Assembly: GCF_009497895.1 (NCBI RefSeq)
Contig: NZ_CP033116.1
Coordinates: 2,542,001-2,606,000, forward strand
Source: Halopseudomonas pelagia
GTDB taxonomy: Bacteria; Pseudomonadota; Gammaproteobacteria; Pseudomonadales; Pseudomonadaceae
DNA: 64,000 bases
Reading direction: 5' to 3'
Shown here: positions 18,026 through 26,528 of the stretch, one piece after another
How the letters are laid out: each line of letters starts with the position of its first letter
Position numbering within the stretch: position 1 is the first letter of the stretch
Made by a program: the position numbers and the translations under genes
Notes under the pieces: generated by a model
Told to the model about the DNA's origin: nothing
Databases searched by the model: none
The model's input: only the letters and a program-made list of their open reading frames with translations

Positions 18026-18346
18026 TTGATCGTCCGTGCTGCCATGCAGGGGCTGGAAGCGATATTCTGGCCTGGCCTGGCCTGCCATGCCTACGCCAAG
18101 GCAGAGATCATGCTGCTGGATCTGCGGCAGCAGGGCGAGTTTACCGATGACCTGTTCGCCGAGGTGCAGCCCGCTGCAGCTGAGAAGGTGATGAGTGTGC
18201 TGGATGAGATCAACGGGCGGTGGTGCAGGGGTACGCTACGGCGGGTGCGTGTGCCGGTGACGCCGGGGTGGGGGATGAAGCGGGAGCTGAAGAGCCCGAG
18301 CTATAAGACCAAATGGGCTGAGTTGTGGCGGGTGGGGTGCAGGTGA
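18026..18346 (+). pseudogene. 3' fragment of umuC
   Basis: About 106 codons encode the C-terminal part of UmuC (AKAEIMLLDLRQQGEFTDDL, then EKVMSVLDEINGRW and WGMKRELKSP), closely like the last quarter of the intact umuC at 34.5-35.8 kb. A short in-frame insertion (FWPGLACHAYAKAE against FREGHAYAKAE) looks like a slip in CCTGG repeats. There is no polymerase domain and no start signal; the 5' end is joined to a dehydrogenase scrap. It is a scar, not a gene. Confidence 0.85.
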
Positions 18347-18437
18347 GCCTGAGCCCGGACGGTTGGGAGACCCATTTGCCGAGCGGTAACAGACTCAGCA
18401 ATACGACTGCCGAGCGTGCAAAGCCGATATATCGAGA

Positions 18438-19817
18438 TCAATTACCTCGGTTGATCATCACCACATTATCAATATCAGGTCTGGATAAAAGCTCCAGTCT
18501 TTCCCCGAGCAGGCTCCATGCGGCGGCCATTTCCTTCGCGTAGGTGTGGTGTTGGTAGATGCGCTTGAGCTTATTCTCTTCGGTGTGGTTGAGGCACCGG
18601 TCGGCAACCTCAGGTAAGACACCTAAGGCTGTCATTATCGTTGCGCCTGTGCGCCGAAGGTCGTGAGGAGTCCATTTGCCTCCAGGTAAGAGCAGGGCTG
18701 AGGACTTTGAACTCCGATTTGTAATGATCGTTTGATCTGACTTTCTTTGTCGGTCGCCAAGCTGCTTGGTAACAGTTTTGGATGATACGGTCCCGCTCTT
18801 GTGCCGGTTTGGGTAGCACCATTGGGTACCGCCATTTACTTCCCGCAGTCGCTGGAATTGCCGAGCTGCAAAGGGTGATAAATAGACCGTAAGGGGTTTT
18901 CCGTTCTTGCTGTTTTCGGCCGGTATTAGCCAGATACCCTTGTCCAAATCTAGATGTTCCCAATGAGCACCAAGTAGTTCGCCAATGCGGCAGCATGTAG
19001 ATAGCGCAATCCAGACAGCTGCTTGCGTTGTGACCAGAAGGCCTGCATCTGGAATCATTTTGACTAAGTACGTGATTTCGTCTTCGCTAAGCACTCGATC
19101 TCGCTCCGTATCCTTGCCGCCTATCTTAGCTTTGCGAATACTGGCGCTTGGGTCGTGTTCAATAAGGTCTCTATCGACCGCGAAGCGAAACATCTGGCGG
19201 ATCAGCGAAAAAATCTGCTTTGCCATTCTGTTGACACCTCTGGCAAGAAGGGCATCGGTTACCTCAACAATATGGCCCTTTTTGACATCTGCTACCGCTA
19301 GCTTCCCAAGCGTCGGTAATACATCCTTCTTGAACATGCGGCGGACTTCTGCTCCACCGTCCTTTCTATTAATCAAATCTATTTTTGCCCAGTGCTCAAA
19401 CAGGTCGTTCACTGACTTCCGTGCAGCCTGGTAGTGGGCTTCAGCTACCGATTTGGCTTTATTTGCAGCCAACCGTGCCATTTCGGCTTCACGCCCGGCT
19501 ATTCGAGCGGCTTCTTCGGCTTCAAGATGTTCGCGTAAATCGGTTGTGCCAGCCAGATATAGAGTGGCTAACTCCCTTGCACGTTGGCGAGCGACCTTTA
19601 GCGTGATACCTGAGGTCCCATCCCGATCATAGGCGCCTATAGGTAACCGTATGCGCTTGCCTTCGGAGGTGGTGTAGCGGAAATAGAACAGCCGGTCACC
19701 GGATGGCATTATCCGAGCAATGAAACGGCCATGCCCTTTCGGGGCGGACTCATTTATCCAGATATCCTTATCGGAAGGTTTCACGTTCATTTGTCTGTCA
19801 GTTATTTCGCCCATCAT
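18438..19817 (-). CDS. Tyrosine-type site-specific integrase of the island
   Basis: 459 residues with an N-terminal arm-binding/DUF4102-like region, a SAM-like core-binding domain (about 125-225) and the catalytic domain. The catalytic residues are in place: Arg277 (CCRIGELL), His385 and Arg388 (TPHDLRRTGAT), His411 (LNH) and nucleophile Tyr421 (RIYQHH). It lies about 180 bases from the tRNA-Pro 3' repeat at 19996-20040, reading away from it, which is the usual place for the enzyme that inserted the island. It appears intact and could still excise the element if the left repeat persists. Confidence 0.93.
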   Translation of the reverse strand: MMGEITDRQMNVKPSDKDIWINESAPKGHGRFIARIMPSGDRLFYFRYTTSEGKRIRLPIGAYDRDGTSGITLKVARQRARELATLYLAGTTDLREHLEAEEAARIAGREAEMARLAANKAKSVAEAHYQAARKSVNDLFEHWAKIDLINRKDGGAEVRRMFKKDVLPTLGKLAVADVKKGHIVEVTDALLARGVNRMAKQIFSLIRQMFRFAVDRDLIEHDPSASIRKAKIGGKDTERDRVLSEDEITYLVKMIPDAGLLVTTQAAVWIALSTCCRIGELLGAHWEHLDLDKGIWLIPAENSKNGKPLTVYLSPFAARQFQRLREVNGGTQWCYPNRHKSGTVSSKTVTKQLGDRQRKSDQTIITNRSSKSSALLLPGGKWTPHDLRRTGATIMTALGVLPEVADRCLNHTEENKLKRIYQHHTYAKEMAAAWSLLGERLELLSRPDIDNVVMINRGN

Positions 19818-19995
19818 TCCCTCGCTGGTGACCGTTTAGAATCTGCCGTGACCGTTTGGTGACCGTTTGAGCGTAGCTTAAGGCGGAACGCCATAGACGT
19901 CTATAGACATCAATCTTACGTAAGCTACTGTTAATAATGTAAATGACTAAAATTGACGAGCAACGGTAGACCCCAGGAGACAAGCATTTACCTAT

Positions 19996-20040
19996 ATGGG
20001 GTGCAAGGGGTCGAGTGTTCGAATCACTCCGTCCCGACCA
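19996..20040 (+). repeat. Attachment site: 3' part of tRNA-Pro(GGG), island right border
   Basis: The 45 nt starting ATGGGGTGCAAGGGG and ending CGTCCCGACCA spell the anticodon-loop 3' side, variable region, T arm (GAGTG-TTCGAAT-CACTC), acceptor strand and CCA of a tRNA with GGG anticodon. Bases before 19996 do not fold as the 5' half, so this is not a functional tRNA. Integrase-mediated insertion into the 3' end of a tRNA gene leaves such a duplicate. On this reading the intact tRNA lies beyond the left edge of the window, and everything from there to 20040 is island. Confidence 0.8.
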
Positions 20041-20050
20041 AAAATCTAAA

Positions 20051-20084
20051 AAATCCAACTGCTTAAATGCAGTTGGATTTTTTT
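20051..20084 (+). terminator. Rho-independent terminator just outside the island
   Basis: AAATCCAACTGC and GCAGTTGGATTT form a 12-bp stem around TTAAAT, followed by further T residues. Its position 10 nt after the tRNA 3' end fits the original terminator of the tRNA-Pro gene. Confidence 0.85.
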
Positions 20085-20284
20085 ATGCCCGACGTTTTTA
20101 TTCTCGTTCTATTTCGCCCCTTTTTTGTCTCCCCCAGCATTAAATTGGCGCTCCTACCGGTTGAGGTGCCCAAGTGCCATTCACCACACCAGCCGTCAGT
20201 TTTTGTCCAGAGACCTGCAGCTGAGGTGGGATTGATCCAGCGTTTCTGATGCGGACGCTTCCTCACAGGTACGTTTCCGAATAT

Positions 20285-20303
20285 TGTAATGGTAATTATT
20301 CTC
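20285..20303. promoter_or_regulatory. Fur-type box upstream of the ECF sigma gene
   Basis: TGTAATGGTAATTATTCTC matches 14 of 19 positions of the Fur consensus GATAATGATAATCATTATC. It lies 70 bases before the sigma-factor start, where iron-loaded Fur would block transcription. Iron-starvation sigma genes of pseudomonads are normally controlled this way. Confidence 0.7.
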
Positions 20304-20372
20304 GTTTAGAATGCGGGCGGTCACCATGTCAATGCATGGTATTTTTCCGCGCATTCTGGCTTGGAGCGTGCC

Positions 20373-20891
20373 ATGTCGTTACCTGAATCGGATTCGTTCA
20401 TTCCCCTTGAGGTGTTGTATGGCACGCACCATGGCTGGTTACAGAACTGGTTGCGGCGGTCGGTCGGCTGCTCGCATCAAGCCGCGGATCTAGCCCAAGA
20501 CACCTTTATGCGTTTGCTGGTACGCGATCAGCCAGTTAATGAGCGGGCGCCGCGTGCCTTGTTGGCACGCATTGCCCGTGGCCTGGTGATTGATTACTGG
20601 CGGCGTGATGCACTGGAGCGTGCCTATCTCGAAGCCCTGGCACAGCAGCCTGAACTCAGCCATCCCTCACCCGAGGTCCGCCATGAGGCTCTGCAGTGCC
20701 TGGAGCGCATCGCGCAGTTGCTCGACGGCCTCAAACCGGCCGTGCGAGAAGCCTTTCTGTTGTATCAGCTTGGCGGTTTGAACCATGCCCAGGTGGCCCG
20801 GAAATTGGGCGTTTCCACTCGTACTGTCGAGCGGCATGTGGCGCGCGCGCTGCTTCATTGCTACCGCGTTTGTTTCGAGGCGCCACAGTGA
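20373..20891 (+). CDS. ECF sigma factor, FecI/PvdS iron-starvation type
   Basis: 172 residues with sigma-2 region (DLAQDTFMRLLVRDQ, the DxxQDTF block typical of FecI-like factors) and sigma-4 helix-turn-helix (LGVSTRTVERHVARAL). GGAG lies six bases before ATG 20373. Such factors direct RNA polymerase to the promoter of the cognate TonB receptor when the anti-sigma factor signals ligand. It overlaps the following fecR-like gene by four bases (GTGA), so they form one regulatory pair. Confidence 0.9.
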   Translation: MSLPESDSFIPLEVLYGTHHGWLQNWLRRSVGCSHQAADLAQDTFMRLLVRDQPVNERAPRALLARIARGLVIDYWRRDALERAYLEALAQQPELSHPSPEVRHEALQCLERIAQLLDGLKPAVREAFLLYQLGGLNHAQVARKLGVSTRTVERHVARALLHCYRVCFEAPQ

Positions 20892-21817
20892 GCGCGACAG
20901 TAGAGCGCCTGCCGGAGTCCATCGTGCACACCGCTATCGAATGGCAGATGCGCCTGCGTGACGGTACCGGGACTCCCGAGCAGCATCAGCAATTTCAGGT
21001 CTGGCTGCGCGACGATGAACGTCATCAACTGGCCTGGCAACGCCTGCAGCAGATGAGCGGGTTGTTCCAGACCAGCCGGTTGCCAGGTGCAGCGCAAACT
21101 ATCCCCCTGTTGCAACGCGCTGAAGCTGATCTGAGCCGCCGGCGTACGCTCAAATTGCTCGGCTTCGGTCTGGCTGCTGGAAGCGCAGCGCTACTGACCA
21201 TGCAGGCGCCGCCTACGTGGCATGCCGCCTTTGCCACAGCCACTGGCGAGCGCCGTCGAGTGAATCTTGGCGATGATATCCAAGTGTTGCTCAACACCAA
21301 CAGCGCACTGGATGTGCATGGGGGCGAGCTAGTGTTGCATGCCGGTGAGGTGCTGGTGGAGGGTGCCAAATGGCGCGTACGTTGTCGTTTCGCCGAGTGT
21401 TCAGGACAGCAGGCGCGGGTCCTGTTGCGCGAGCGTGACGACTACAGCGAGATCCGTGTCGAACGTGGCGAGGTGATGGTTAACGCCGAGGCCGGACAGC
21501 GCTGGCTGCAGGCCGGGGAGGGGCTTGGCGTATCAGCGGAGGCTATGACAACGCTTGGCAAAGGGCCAATCGATGCCTTCGCCTGGACCCGCGGCCTGTT
21601 GGTGGTCAATGACATCCGCCTGGCCGATTTCCTGGCCGAAGCCGGGCGCTACCGTCAGGGCTGGCTGGGTTGCGACACAGCAGTGGCCGATCTGCGCCTT
21701 TCCGGGGTTTTTCGCTTGGCTGAACCCACGCAAATACTGCGCAACATTACTCATCTGCTGCCGGTGAGAGTCGTTGAACGCACGCGTTGGTGGGTGCGTA
21801 TCATGCCGGTGGCGTAG
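20888..21817 (+). CDS. FecR-family anti-sigma factor / signal transducer
   Basis: 309 residues from GTG 20888, inside the stop region of the sigma gene. Residues 10-55 are the cytoplasmic DUF4880 sigma-binding part (AIEWQMRLRDG to WQRLQQM). One membrane segment near 95-115 (LGFGLAAGSAALLTM) follows, then the periplasmic FecR domain (RRVNLGDDIQVLLNTNSALD). It should receive the signal from the receptor encoded next and release or activate the sigma factor. The frame is open further upstream, but that extension lies inside the sigma gene and is not used. Confidence 0.9.
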   Translation: MSATVERLPESIVHTAIEWQMRLRDGTGTPEQHQQFQVWLRDDERHQLAWQRLQQMSGLFQTSRLPGAAQTIPLLQRAEADLSRRRTLKLLGFGLAAGSAALLTMQAPPTWHAAFATATGERRRVNLGDDIQVLLNTNSALDVHGGELVLHAGEVLVEGAKWRVRCRFAECSGQQARVLLRERDDYSEIRVERGEVMVNAEAGQRWLQAGEGLGVSAEAMTTLGKGPIDAFAWTRGLLVVNDIRLADFLAEAGRYRQGWLGCDTAVADLRLSGVFRLAEPTQILRNITHLLPVRVVERTRWWVRIMPVA

Positions 21818-21903
21818 GTTGTTCTCGCCATACGATCCTAGGATTGTATGAAAAAATCTGTCGGACTTTTCTGACTCATCCGGTTAGGGATAGTCACTCC
21901 CTA

Positions 21904-24291
21904 ATGGATACCGTCATGCATTCTGTCAATTCGTTGCCCGCTCATTTTCATCTCCGCACCCTGCCAGGCGCCATCTGCCTGGCGCTGGCCTTGATCGGTG
22001 GCACCGTCAGCCTGGCGGTTCAGGCTGCCTCGCCGACTTCCACAATTGCCGCGCCGAACATCCCGGCAGGGCCGCTCGAGCAGGCGCTGAACAGTTTCGC
22101 CGAAGGTGCTGGCATCACTCTGTCGTATTCCCCGGAGGTGGTACGCGGCATGAACAGCCCGGGGCTGGCGGGTGGGGGTTCGCTCGAAGAAGGACTGGCC
22201 GCGCTGTTGCGCGACACTGGTCTGGTCGCCCACAGCACACCGTCCGGTTACGTGGTGATGCCCGCCAAGGCTGGTTCCCGCTTTCAGTTGGAACCCACCA
22301 CCATCAAAGCAACAGCGGTACAGAGTGCTTTCGCGCCAGCACCCGGCTATTTCGCCGGCAACGCCAGCAGTGCCAGCAAAAGCGACAGACCGATTCTGGA
22401 AACCGCGCAGAGCGTCAGCGTGGTAACTGCCGAGCAGATCGCCGATCGCAAGGTGAACAAGGTCGAGGAGGCTGTCGCCTACAGCGCGGGTGTGCGCGTT
22501 GGCAGTTCGGGGTTGGATCCGCGTTTCGACATGATCCAGGTTCGGGGTTTCGATACCACTATGTCTGCTGACTTCCTTGACGGTCTGCGCCAGCCATATA
22601 GCGGTATGCTGGCCTTGTACTCCACCGAGGCCTACAACCTGGAGCGTATCGAGGTGCTAAAGGGACCGGCTTCGGTGCTATACGGGCAGATAAGTCCCGG
22701 TGGCATGGTCAACCGAGTAAGCAAGCGCCCGAGCCTGTTGGCGAAGAACGAAGTGCAGTTGCAGGCTGGCAACTACGATCACCAGCAGGCGCAGTTCGAC
22801 CTGGGCGGGCAGCTGGATGAAGATGGTGATGTGCTGTTTCGTGCCGTCGGCTTGTTCCGCGATGCGGAGTACTCCATCGAGCAGATGAACAACGACTCTC
22901 GCCTGTTGGCGCCTTCGCTGAGCTGGCAGATCGACCCCGATACTCGCTTAACGCTACTGGCGCAGTATCAGGAACGCGAGACGGCCGCATCGCCGATGCT
23001 GTATCACGATGGCCAGCGCCTCACCGATTTCTGGCAGGGCGACGAGTACTTCGACAAACTGGATCAGCGCCAATGGACGTTCGGCTACGAGTTCGAACAC
23101 ACCTTCAGCGACACTTTCAGCCTGCAACAAAACCTGCGTTATGGTCAGGTGGACACAACCAACCAGTATCTGCAGCCCGCCACGCTCACCAATGGCCGTA
23201 CCCTCGAGCGTTATGCGGTAGGCCTCTACGAGGATCTGGAATCGTTGACCACCGACACGCGGCTGGTGAGCCGCTTCGACACCGGTGACCTGCGGCACAC
23301 CCTGGTCACAGGGCTGGATTACGCATGGACCGACACGGCTCTGCTGTATGCCACGGGTCCTGGGCCGTCCATAGATCTCTATACTCCGGACTATCATCAG
23401 CCGGTCGACCGCCCCGGCACCACGGCAATGGATCGGGACGGGCTGGAACACCGCAGCGGCGTCTACCTGCAGGATCAGATCGAACTCGACCGCTGGCGCT
23501 TGTCTGCGGGGCTGCGCCGCGATTGGGTTCATGTGCGTTATGACGACAACCTTAACGGCAACGCCAGTAACACCAAGGACAGCGATTCGGCCACCACCGG
23601 CCAGATTGGCGCTCTATACCTGTTCGACAATGGACTGGCGCCTTATGCCAGCTACGCGACCTCGTTCCTGCCAGCGAGCGGTAGCGATGCCGCAGGCAAA
23701 CCTTTCAAACCCACAGAGGGTGAGCAGTACGAGTTGGGTTTGAAGTACCAGCCACCGGGCAGTAAAACGCTGCTGACCGCGTCGCTGTATCACCTGACGC
23801 AAACCAACGTGCAAACCCGTGATCGAAGCAATCTTGGCTTCAGCGTACAGAGTGGCGAGCAGGTTTCCCGTGGTCTGGAGCTGGAGGCGGTGTCCGATTT
23901 GAGCGAGCGCACGCGGCTGGTCGCCAGCTACAGTTTGAACGATGCCGAAGTCACCAAGGACAGCGACTACGAAGGCAAGGCGCCAAAAAACATCCCACGT
24001 CATCTGGCCTCTCTATGGCTGGATTACCGTCTGCCCATGGGATTGGGTGTATCCGGCGGATTGCGCTACACCGGCAGTACTTATGGAGATGGGGCCAATA
24101 CAGTGAAGAACGAGGGTTACACCCTGATGGACGCCGGTGTGCATTACGATTTCGGCAGCGGTTTGGACGGTGTACGCCTGGCGCTGAATGCACGCAACCT
24201 GACCGACAAGCGCTACATCAATTGCCAGGACGGTTATTGCTATCGCGGCGAAGCACGCGCCGTGATCACTAGCTTGAGCTACCGCTGGTGA
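21904..24291 (+). CDS. TonB-dependent siderophore receptor with signalling domain
   Basis: About 795 residues. A signal peptide ends near VQAASP, then an STN signalling domain (AGPLEQALNSFAEGAGITLS) identifies it as a transducer-type receptor that talks to FecR. A plug domain follows (ETAQSVSVVTAEQIADRKV, VRGFDTTMSADFLDGLRQ, VLKGPASVLYGQISPGGMVN). The remaining two-thirds is the 22-strand barrel, ending in an aromatic residue (SLSYRW) as outer-membrane proteins do. It imports a ferric siderophore, of the FhuE/FpvA-like group; the ligand is unknown, but the esterase behind it points to a catecholate ester. The start could also be ATG 21916. Confidence 0.92.
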   Translation: MDTVMHSVNSLPAHFHLRTLPGAICLALALIGGTVSLAVQAASPTSTIAAPNIPAGPLEQALNSFAEGAGITLSYSPEVVRGMNSPGLAGGGSLEEGLAALLRDTGLVAHSTPSGYVVMPAKAGSRFQLEPTTIKATAVQSAFAPAPGYFAGNASSASKSDRPILETAQSVSVVTAEQIADRKVNKVEEAVAYSAGVRVGSSGLDPRFDMIQVRGFDTTMSADFLDGLRQPYSGMLALYSTEAYNLERIEVLKGPASVLYGQISPGGMVNRVSKRPSLLAKNEVQLQAGNYDHQQAQFDLGGQLDEDGDVLFRAVGLFRDAEYSIEQMNNDSRLLAPSLSWQIDPDTRLTLLAQYQERETAASPMLYHDGQRLTDFWQGDEYFDKLDQRQWTFGYEFEHTFSDTFSLQQNLRYGQVDTTNQYLQPATLTNGRTLERYAVGLYEDLESLTTDTRLVSRFDTGDLRHTLVTGLDYAWTDTALLYATGPGPSIDLYTPDYHQPVDRPGTTAMDRDGLEHRSGVYLQDQIELDRWRLSAGLRRDWVHVRYDDNLNGNASNTKDSDSATTGQIGALYLFDNGLAPYASYATSFLPASGSDAAGKPFKPTEGEQYELGLKYQPPGSKTLLTASLYHLTQTNVQTRDRSNLGFSVQSGEQVSRGLELEAVSDLSERTRLVASYSLNDAEVTKDSDYEGKAPKNIPRHLASLWLDYRLPMGLGVSGGLRYTGSTYGDGANTVKNEGYTLMDAGVHYDFGSGLDGVRLALNARNLTDKRYINCQDGYCYRGEARAVITSLSYRW

Positions 24292-25133
24292 TCGGCGTGA
24301 ACTGGCTGCGTACTGCGCTGGGCATCGTGCTGCTCGGCGTGCTGTCGCTCGCGCGGGCCGAACCAGTGACGCTGGACGGCACCGAGCAGTGGATCATGAA
24401 GAGCAACGAGGGCCGCGAATACCGGATCATGATCAGCCTGCCGGAGGGCGATGTGCCCTATACCGGCGGCTATCCGGTGATTTACCTGCTCGATGGCAAT
24501 GCCTATTTTCCGGCCTTCCATGCGGCCAAGCGTGCGCAGAAGCGTCTGCAGGGATCGATCATTGTAGCGATCGGCTATCCGAGCGACACGCCGCTGGACT
24601 TCGAGCGTCGGGCTTTCGACCTGTCACCGCCGCAACCTCCCGAGCGCAACGAACCACCGCAGGGCGGGCAGGATCTGTTCCTCGACTTCATCGAGCAGCG
24701 CCTGATGCCGAAGGTGGCCGAGCGCTACAAGGTCGATCAGGACCAGCGCAGCCTGGTCGGGCATTCCTTCGGCGGCATGTTCGGCGTCTATACGCTGTTC
24801 ACTCGGCCGGCTTTGTTCCAGCACGTGGTGGCGGTGAGTCCGAGCCTGTGGTGGCGCGATCGCTACCTGCTGGCCCATGAGCGGGCCTTCACCCAGCAGG
24901 CGCATGCGGGGCAACTGCAGTTGACCCACAGCAGTCTGACGCTGCTGGTGGCCGAGCGCGATCTGGTCCAGTCAATCCAGGATGCCCGCGCTCTGCAATT
25001 GAGGCTGCAGGATCTGTCTCAATACGGGTTACGCAGCGACTTCCAGATCGAACAGGGTGAGGATCACATGTCTGTGCCGTTTCGCATTCCCACTCGAGTA
25101 TTGGATGAGTTGGTTGGCGCTCGACGTTTCTGA
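24288..25133 (+). CDS. Periplasmic alpha/beta hydrolase, siderophore-esterase-like (BesA/IroE type)
   Basis: 281 residues with a signal peptide ending near ARA-EP. The esterase_D fold shows the nucleophile elbow GHSFGG (Ser160) and a late GEDHMS histidine, and strands YPVIYLLDGNAYF and SIIVAIGYPSD. The family includes enzymes that cut trilactone siderophores (Fes, IroE, BesA). The GTG start overlaps the receptor stop codon by four bases, so receptor and hydrolase are coupled, and the enzyme probably opens the imported ferric ester in the periplasm to release iron. Confidence 0.85.
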   Translation: MIGVNWLRTALGIVLLGVLSLARAEPVTLDGTEQWIMKSNEGREYRIMISLPEGDVPYTGGYPVIYLLDGNAYFPAFHAAKRAQKRLQGSIIVAIGYPSDTPLDFERRAFDLSPPQPPERNEPPQGGQDLFLDFIEQRLMPKVAERYKVDQDQRSLVGHSFGGMFGVYTLFTRPALFQHVVAVSPSLWWRDRYLLAHERAFTQQAHAGQLQLTHSSLTLLVAERDLVQSIQDARALQLRLQDLSQYGLRSDFQIEQGEDHMSVPFRIPTRVLDELVGARRF

Positions 25134-25240
25134 ATACGTTTAATGTCAGTAGCGCATTTGTATGAGGTGCGAGCTTTGTACTCTGTTCGACCTTCAAGTT
25201 TGCTATTCTCCCCGCTTTAAACCATCCAAGAGGAATTTTC

Positions 25241-25582
25241 ATGGCTACCACCCGTTCGCGTCGTTTGCGCAAAAAGCTCTGTGTTGATGAGTTTCAGGAG
25301 CTGGGTTTTGAGCTGAATCTGGACTTGAAAGACGACCTCAGCGTTGAAGAGATTGATACCTTTCTCGACCAGTTCATCCTGCAGGCCTTGGATGCAAACG
25401 GCCTGGATTATGTTGGCGGCGAAGACTTCGGCCTGGTTTGTCTGGCCGGGCGTGGCTCGGTCAGTGAAGAGCAGCGTGCAGCAGTGGAGAGCTGGCTCAA
25501 GGGCCGTAGCGAACTGACAAAAGTTGAAGTCAGCCCGCTCTTGGATGCCTGGTATCCAGACAAGCCGATTACTGCGGCATAG
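25241..25582 (+). CDS. yggL: YggL family 50S ribosome-binding protein (DUF469)
   Basis: 113 residues with the DUF469/YggL pattern: RSRRLRKKLCVDEFQELGF at the start, an acidic middle (DLKDDLSVEEIDTFLDQFI) and GLDYVGG. An AGAGGAA site precedes the ATG. E. coli YggL binds the large ribosomal subunit; its exact role is not settled. The gene stands alone. Confidence 0.88.
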   Translation: MATTRSRRLRKKLCVDEFQELGFELNLDLKDDLSVEEIDTFLDQFILQALDANGLDYVGGEDFGLVCLAGRGSVSEEQRAAVESWLKGRSELTKVEVSPLLDAWYPDKPITAA

Positions 25583-25606
25583 CGGTAAGCTGCCTTTCCC
25601 GCCCAT

Positions 25607-25747
25607 CCCGTCATTCCCGCCCTCCGTCATTCCCGCCCCTCTCCCGTCATTCCCGCGAAAGCGGGAATCCATTTTGACTTTGGCATCCCAAACTCCCGCA
25701 CCGTCGAAAGCCCCGACAATGGATCCCCGCTTTCGCAAGGATGACGA
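25607..25747. repeat. Inverted-repeat element built on GTCATTCCCGCGAAAGCGGGAAT
   Basis: Three direct copies of CCGTCATTCCCGC occur at 25608-25620, 25624-25636 and 25644-25656. The last extends into CGCGAAAGCG GGAATCCAT, and its inverted partner ATGGATCCCCGCTTTCGC-AAGGATGAC ends at 25747, about 100 bp away. Each arm is itself palindromic (CCCGCGAAAGCGGG). The unit resembles small non-coding dispersed repeats of the REP/MITE kind; it has no coding capacity and is not a CRISPR. Confidence 0.75.
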
Positions 25748-25858
25748 ATAAGTATATTAATGAATCGTGTGCATCGAATTGCCTGAAAATTCACCATTCG
25801 CCACATAGGTCTGTCCGCGCTACTGTCTTCCAAGCTATCCACGAACCTGGAGGTTCTG

Positions 25859-26380
25859 ATGAAAACCCTGGAAGACCAACTGTCGCAATACGCGGCTTAC
25901 CACCGCGACGCGCGCAATATCGCCACTCACTTTATCGGCATTCCGATGATCGTGGTGGGTGTTGCCGTTCTGTTATCCCGGCCCGCCATTGAGCTGGCGG
26001 GTATTGCCGTATCACCTGCGCTGCTGGCAGGGCTGGCGGCGTCCTTCTACTACCTCAAGCTCGACTGGTTTCTGGGCGTGATCATGAGCGTGCTGATGGC
26101 GCTGTCGGTCTGGGCAGGTGCGCTGCTGGCGACTGAATCGACTGCGCTCTGGTTGTCTGCCGGTGTCGGGCTCTTTGTGGTCGGCTGGGCGTTCCAGTTT
26201 ATCGGTCACTTCTGGGAGGGCAAAAAGCCGGCCTTTATTGACGACGTTGCCGGCCTGATCATCGGCCCGCTGTTTGTCGTCGCAGAAGCGCTGTTCATGC
26301 TTGGCGCTTTGCCAAAGCTGCGCACGACGATTGAGGGCAGGGCGGGTCATATCCGCTCCGGCAAAACCTCGGCCGCCTGA
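25859..26380 (+). CDS. Mpo1-like (DUF962) membrane protein
   Basis: 173 residues with several membrane segments. The two conserved histidine blocks are present: YHRDARNIATHFIGIP near residue 14 and QFIGHFWEGKKPAFIDD near residue 110. In yeast Mpo1 these residues bind Fe2+ for alpha-oxidation of 2-hydroxy fatty acids; bacterial members are assumed to be related dioxygenases, but their substrate is not known. GGAGG lies seven bases before the ATG. Confidence 0.85.
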   Translation: MKTLEDQLSQYAAYHRDARNIATHFIGIPMIVVGVAVLLSRPAIELAGIAVSPALLAGLAASFYYLKLDWFLGVIMSVLMALSVWAGALLATESTALWLSAGVGLFVVGWAFQFIGHFWEGKKPAFIDDVAGLIIGPLFVVAEALFMLGALPKLRTTIEGRAGHIRSGKTSAA

Positions 26381-26528
26381 GTGCCAGCTAGTCGCACTCG
26401 CTGTTGGTAATACCCAGTAACCCAGATCATCTGGCGAAACAGGCGTACCCGGCAACCCTCTGCTGTAATCAGTACTGTCCCATGATCTGGCTCGCAACGG
26501 GCCAGGCACAGTGCAGAGGGTAACCATC

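Larger units (their letters stand above)
20041..20372. other. 332-nt stretch between island border and sigma gene
   Basis: It holds the tRNA-type terminator at its left end and a Fur-type box at its right end. Between them I see no gene; weak open frames on both strands lack ribosome sites and recognisable sequence. Confidence 0.5.

Noticed and set aside
19996..20040. Functional tRNA-Pro gene
   Set aside because: Only the part from the anticodon loop to CCA is present; the upstream bases cannot form the D arm or the 5' acceptor strand.
19798..20058. 86-residue minus-strand frame across the tRNA fragment (SGRSDSNTRPL)
   Set aside because: This is the well-known false protein produced by reading the tRNA T arm in reverse.
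20696..20887. Upstream extension of the FecR gene
   Set aside because: It lies wholly inside the sigma-factor gene in another frame; the GTG at 20888 gives the normal FecR N-terminus.
22954..23532. 192-residue minus-strand frame inside the TonB receptor
   Set aside because: Mirror of high-GC codon use in a clearly real receptor gene; no family resemblance or ribosome site.
25607..25660. CRISPR array
   Set aside because: Only three short copies of CCGTCATTCCCGC with 3-7 base gaps; there are no unique spacers and no cas genes in the window.
26380..26528. Sigma-54 promoter before the aldehyde dehydrogenase
   Set aside because: TGGCTCGCAACGGGCC does not keep the TGGC-N8-TTGC spacing or sequence.
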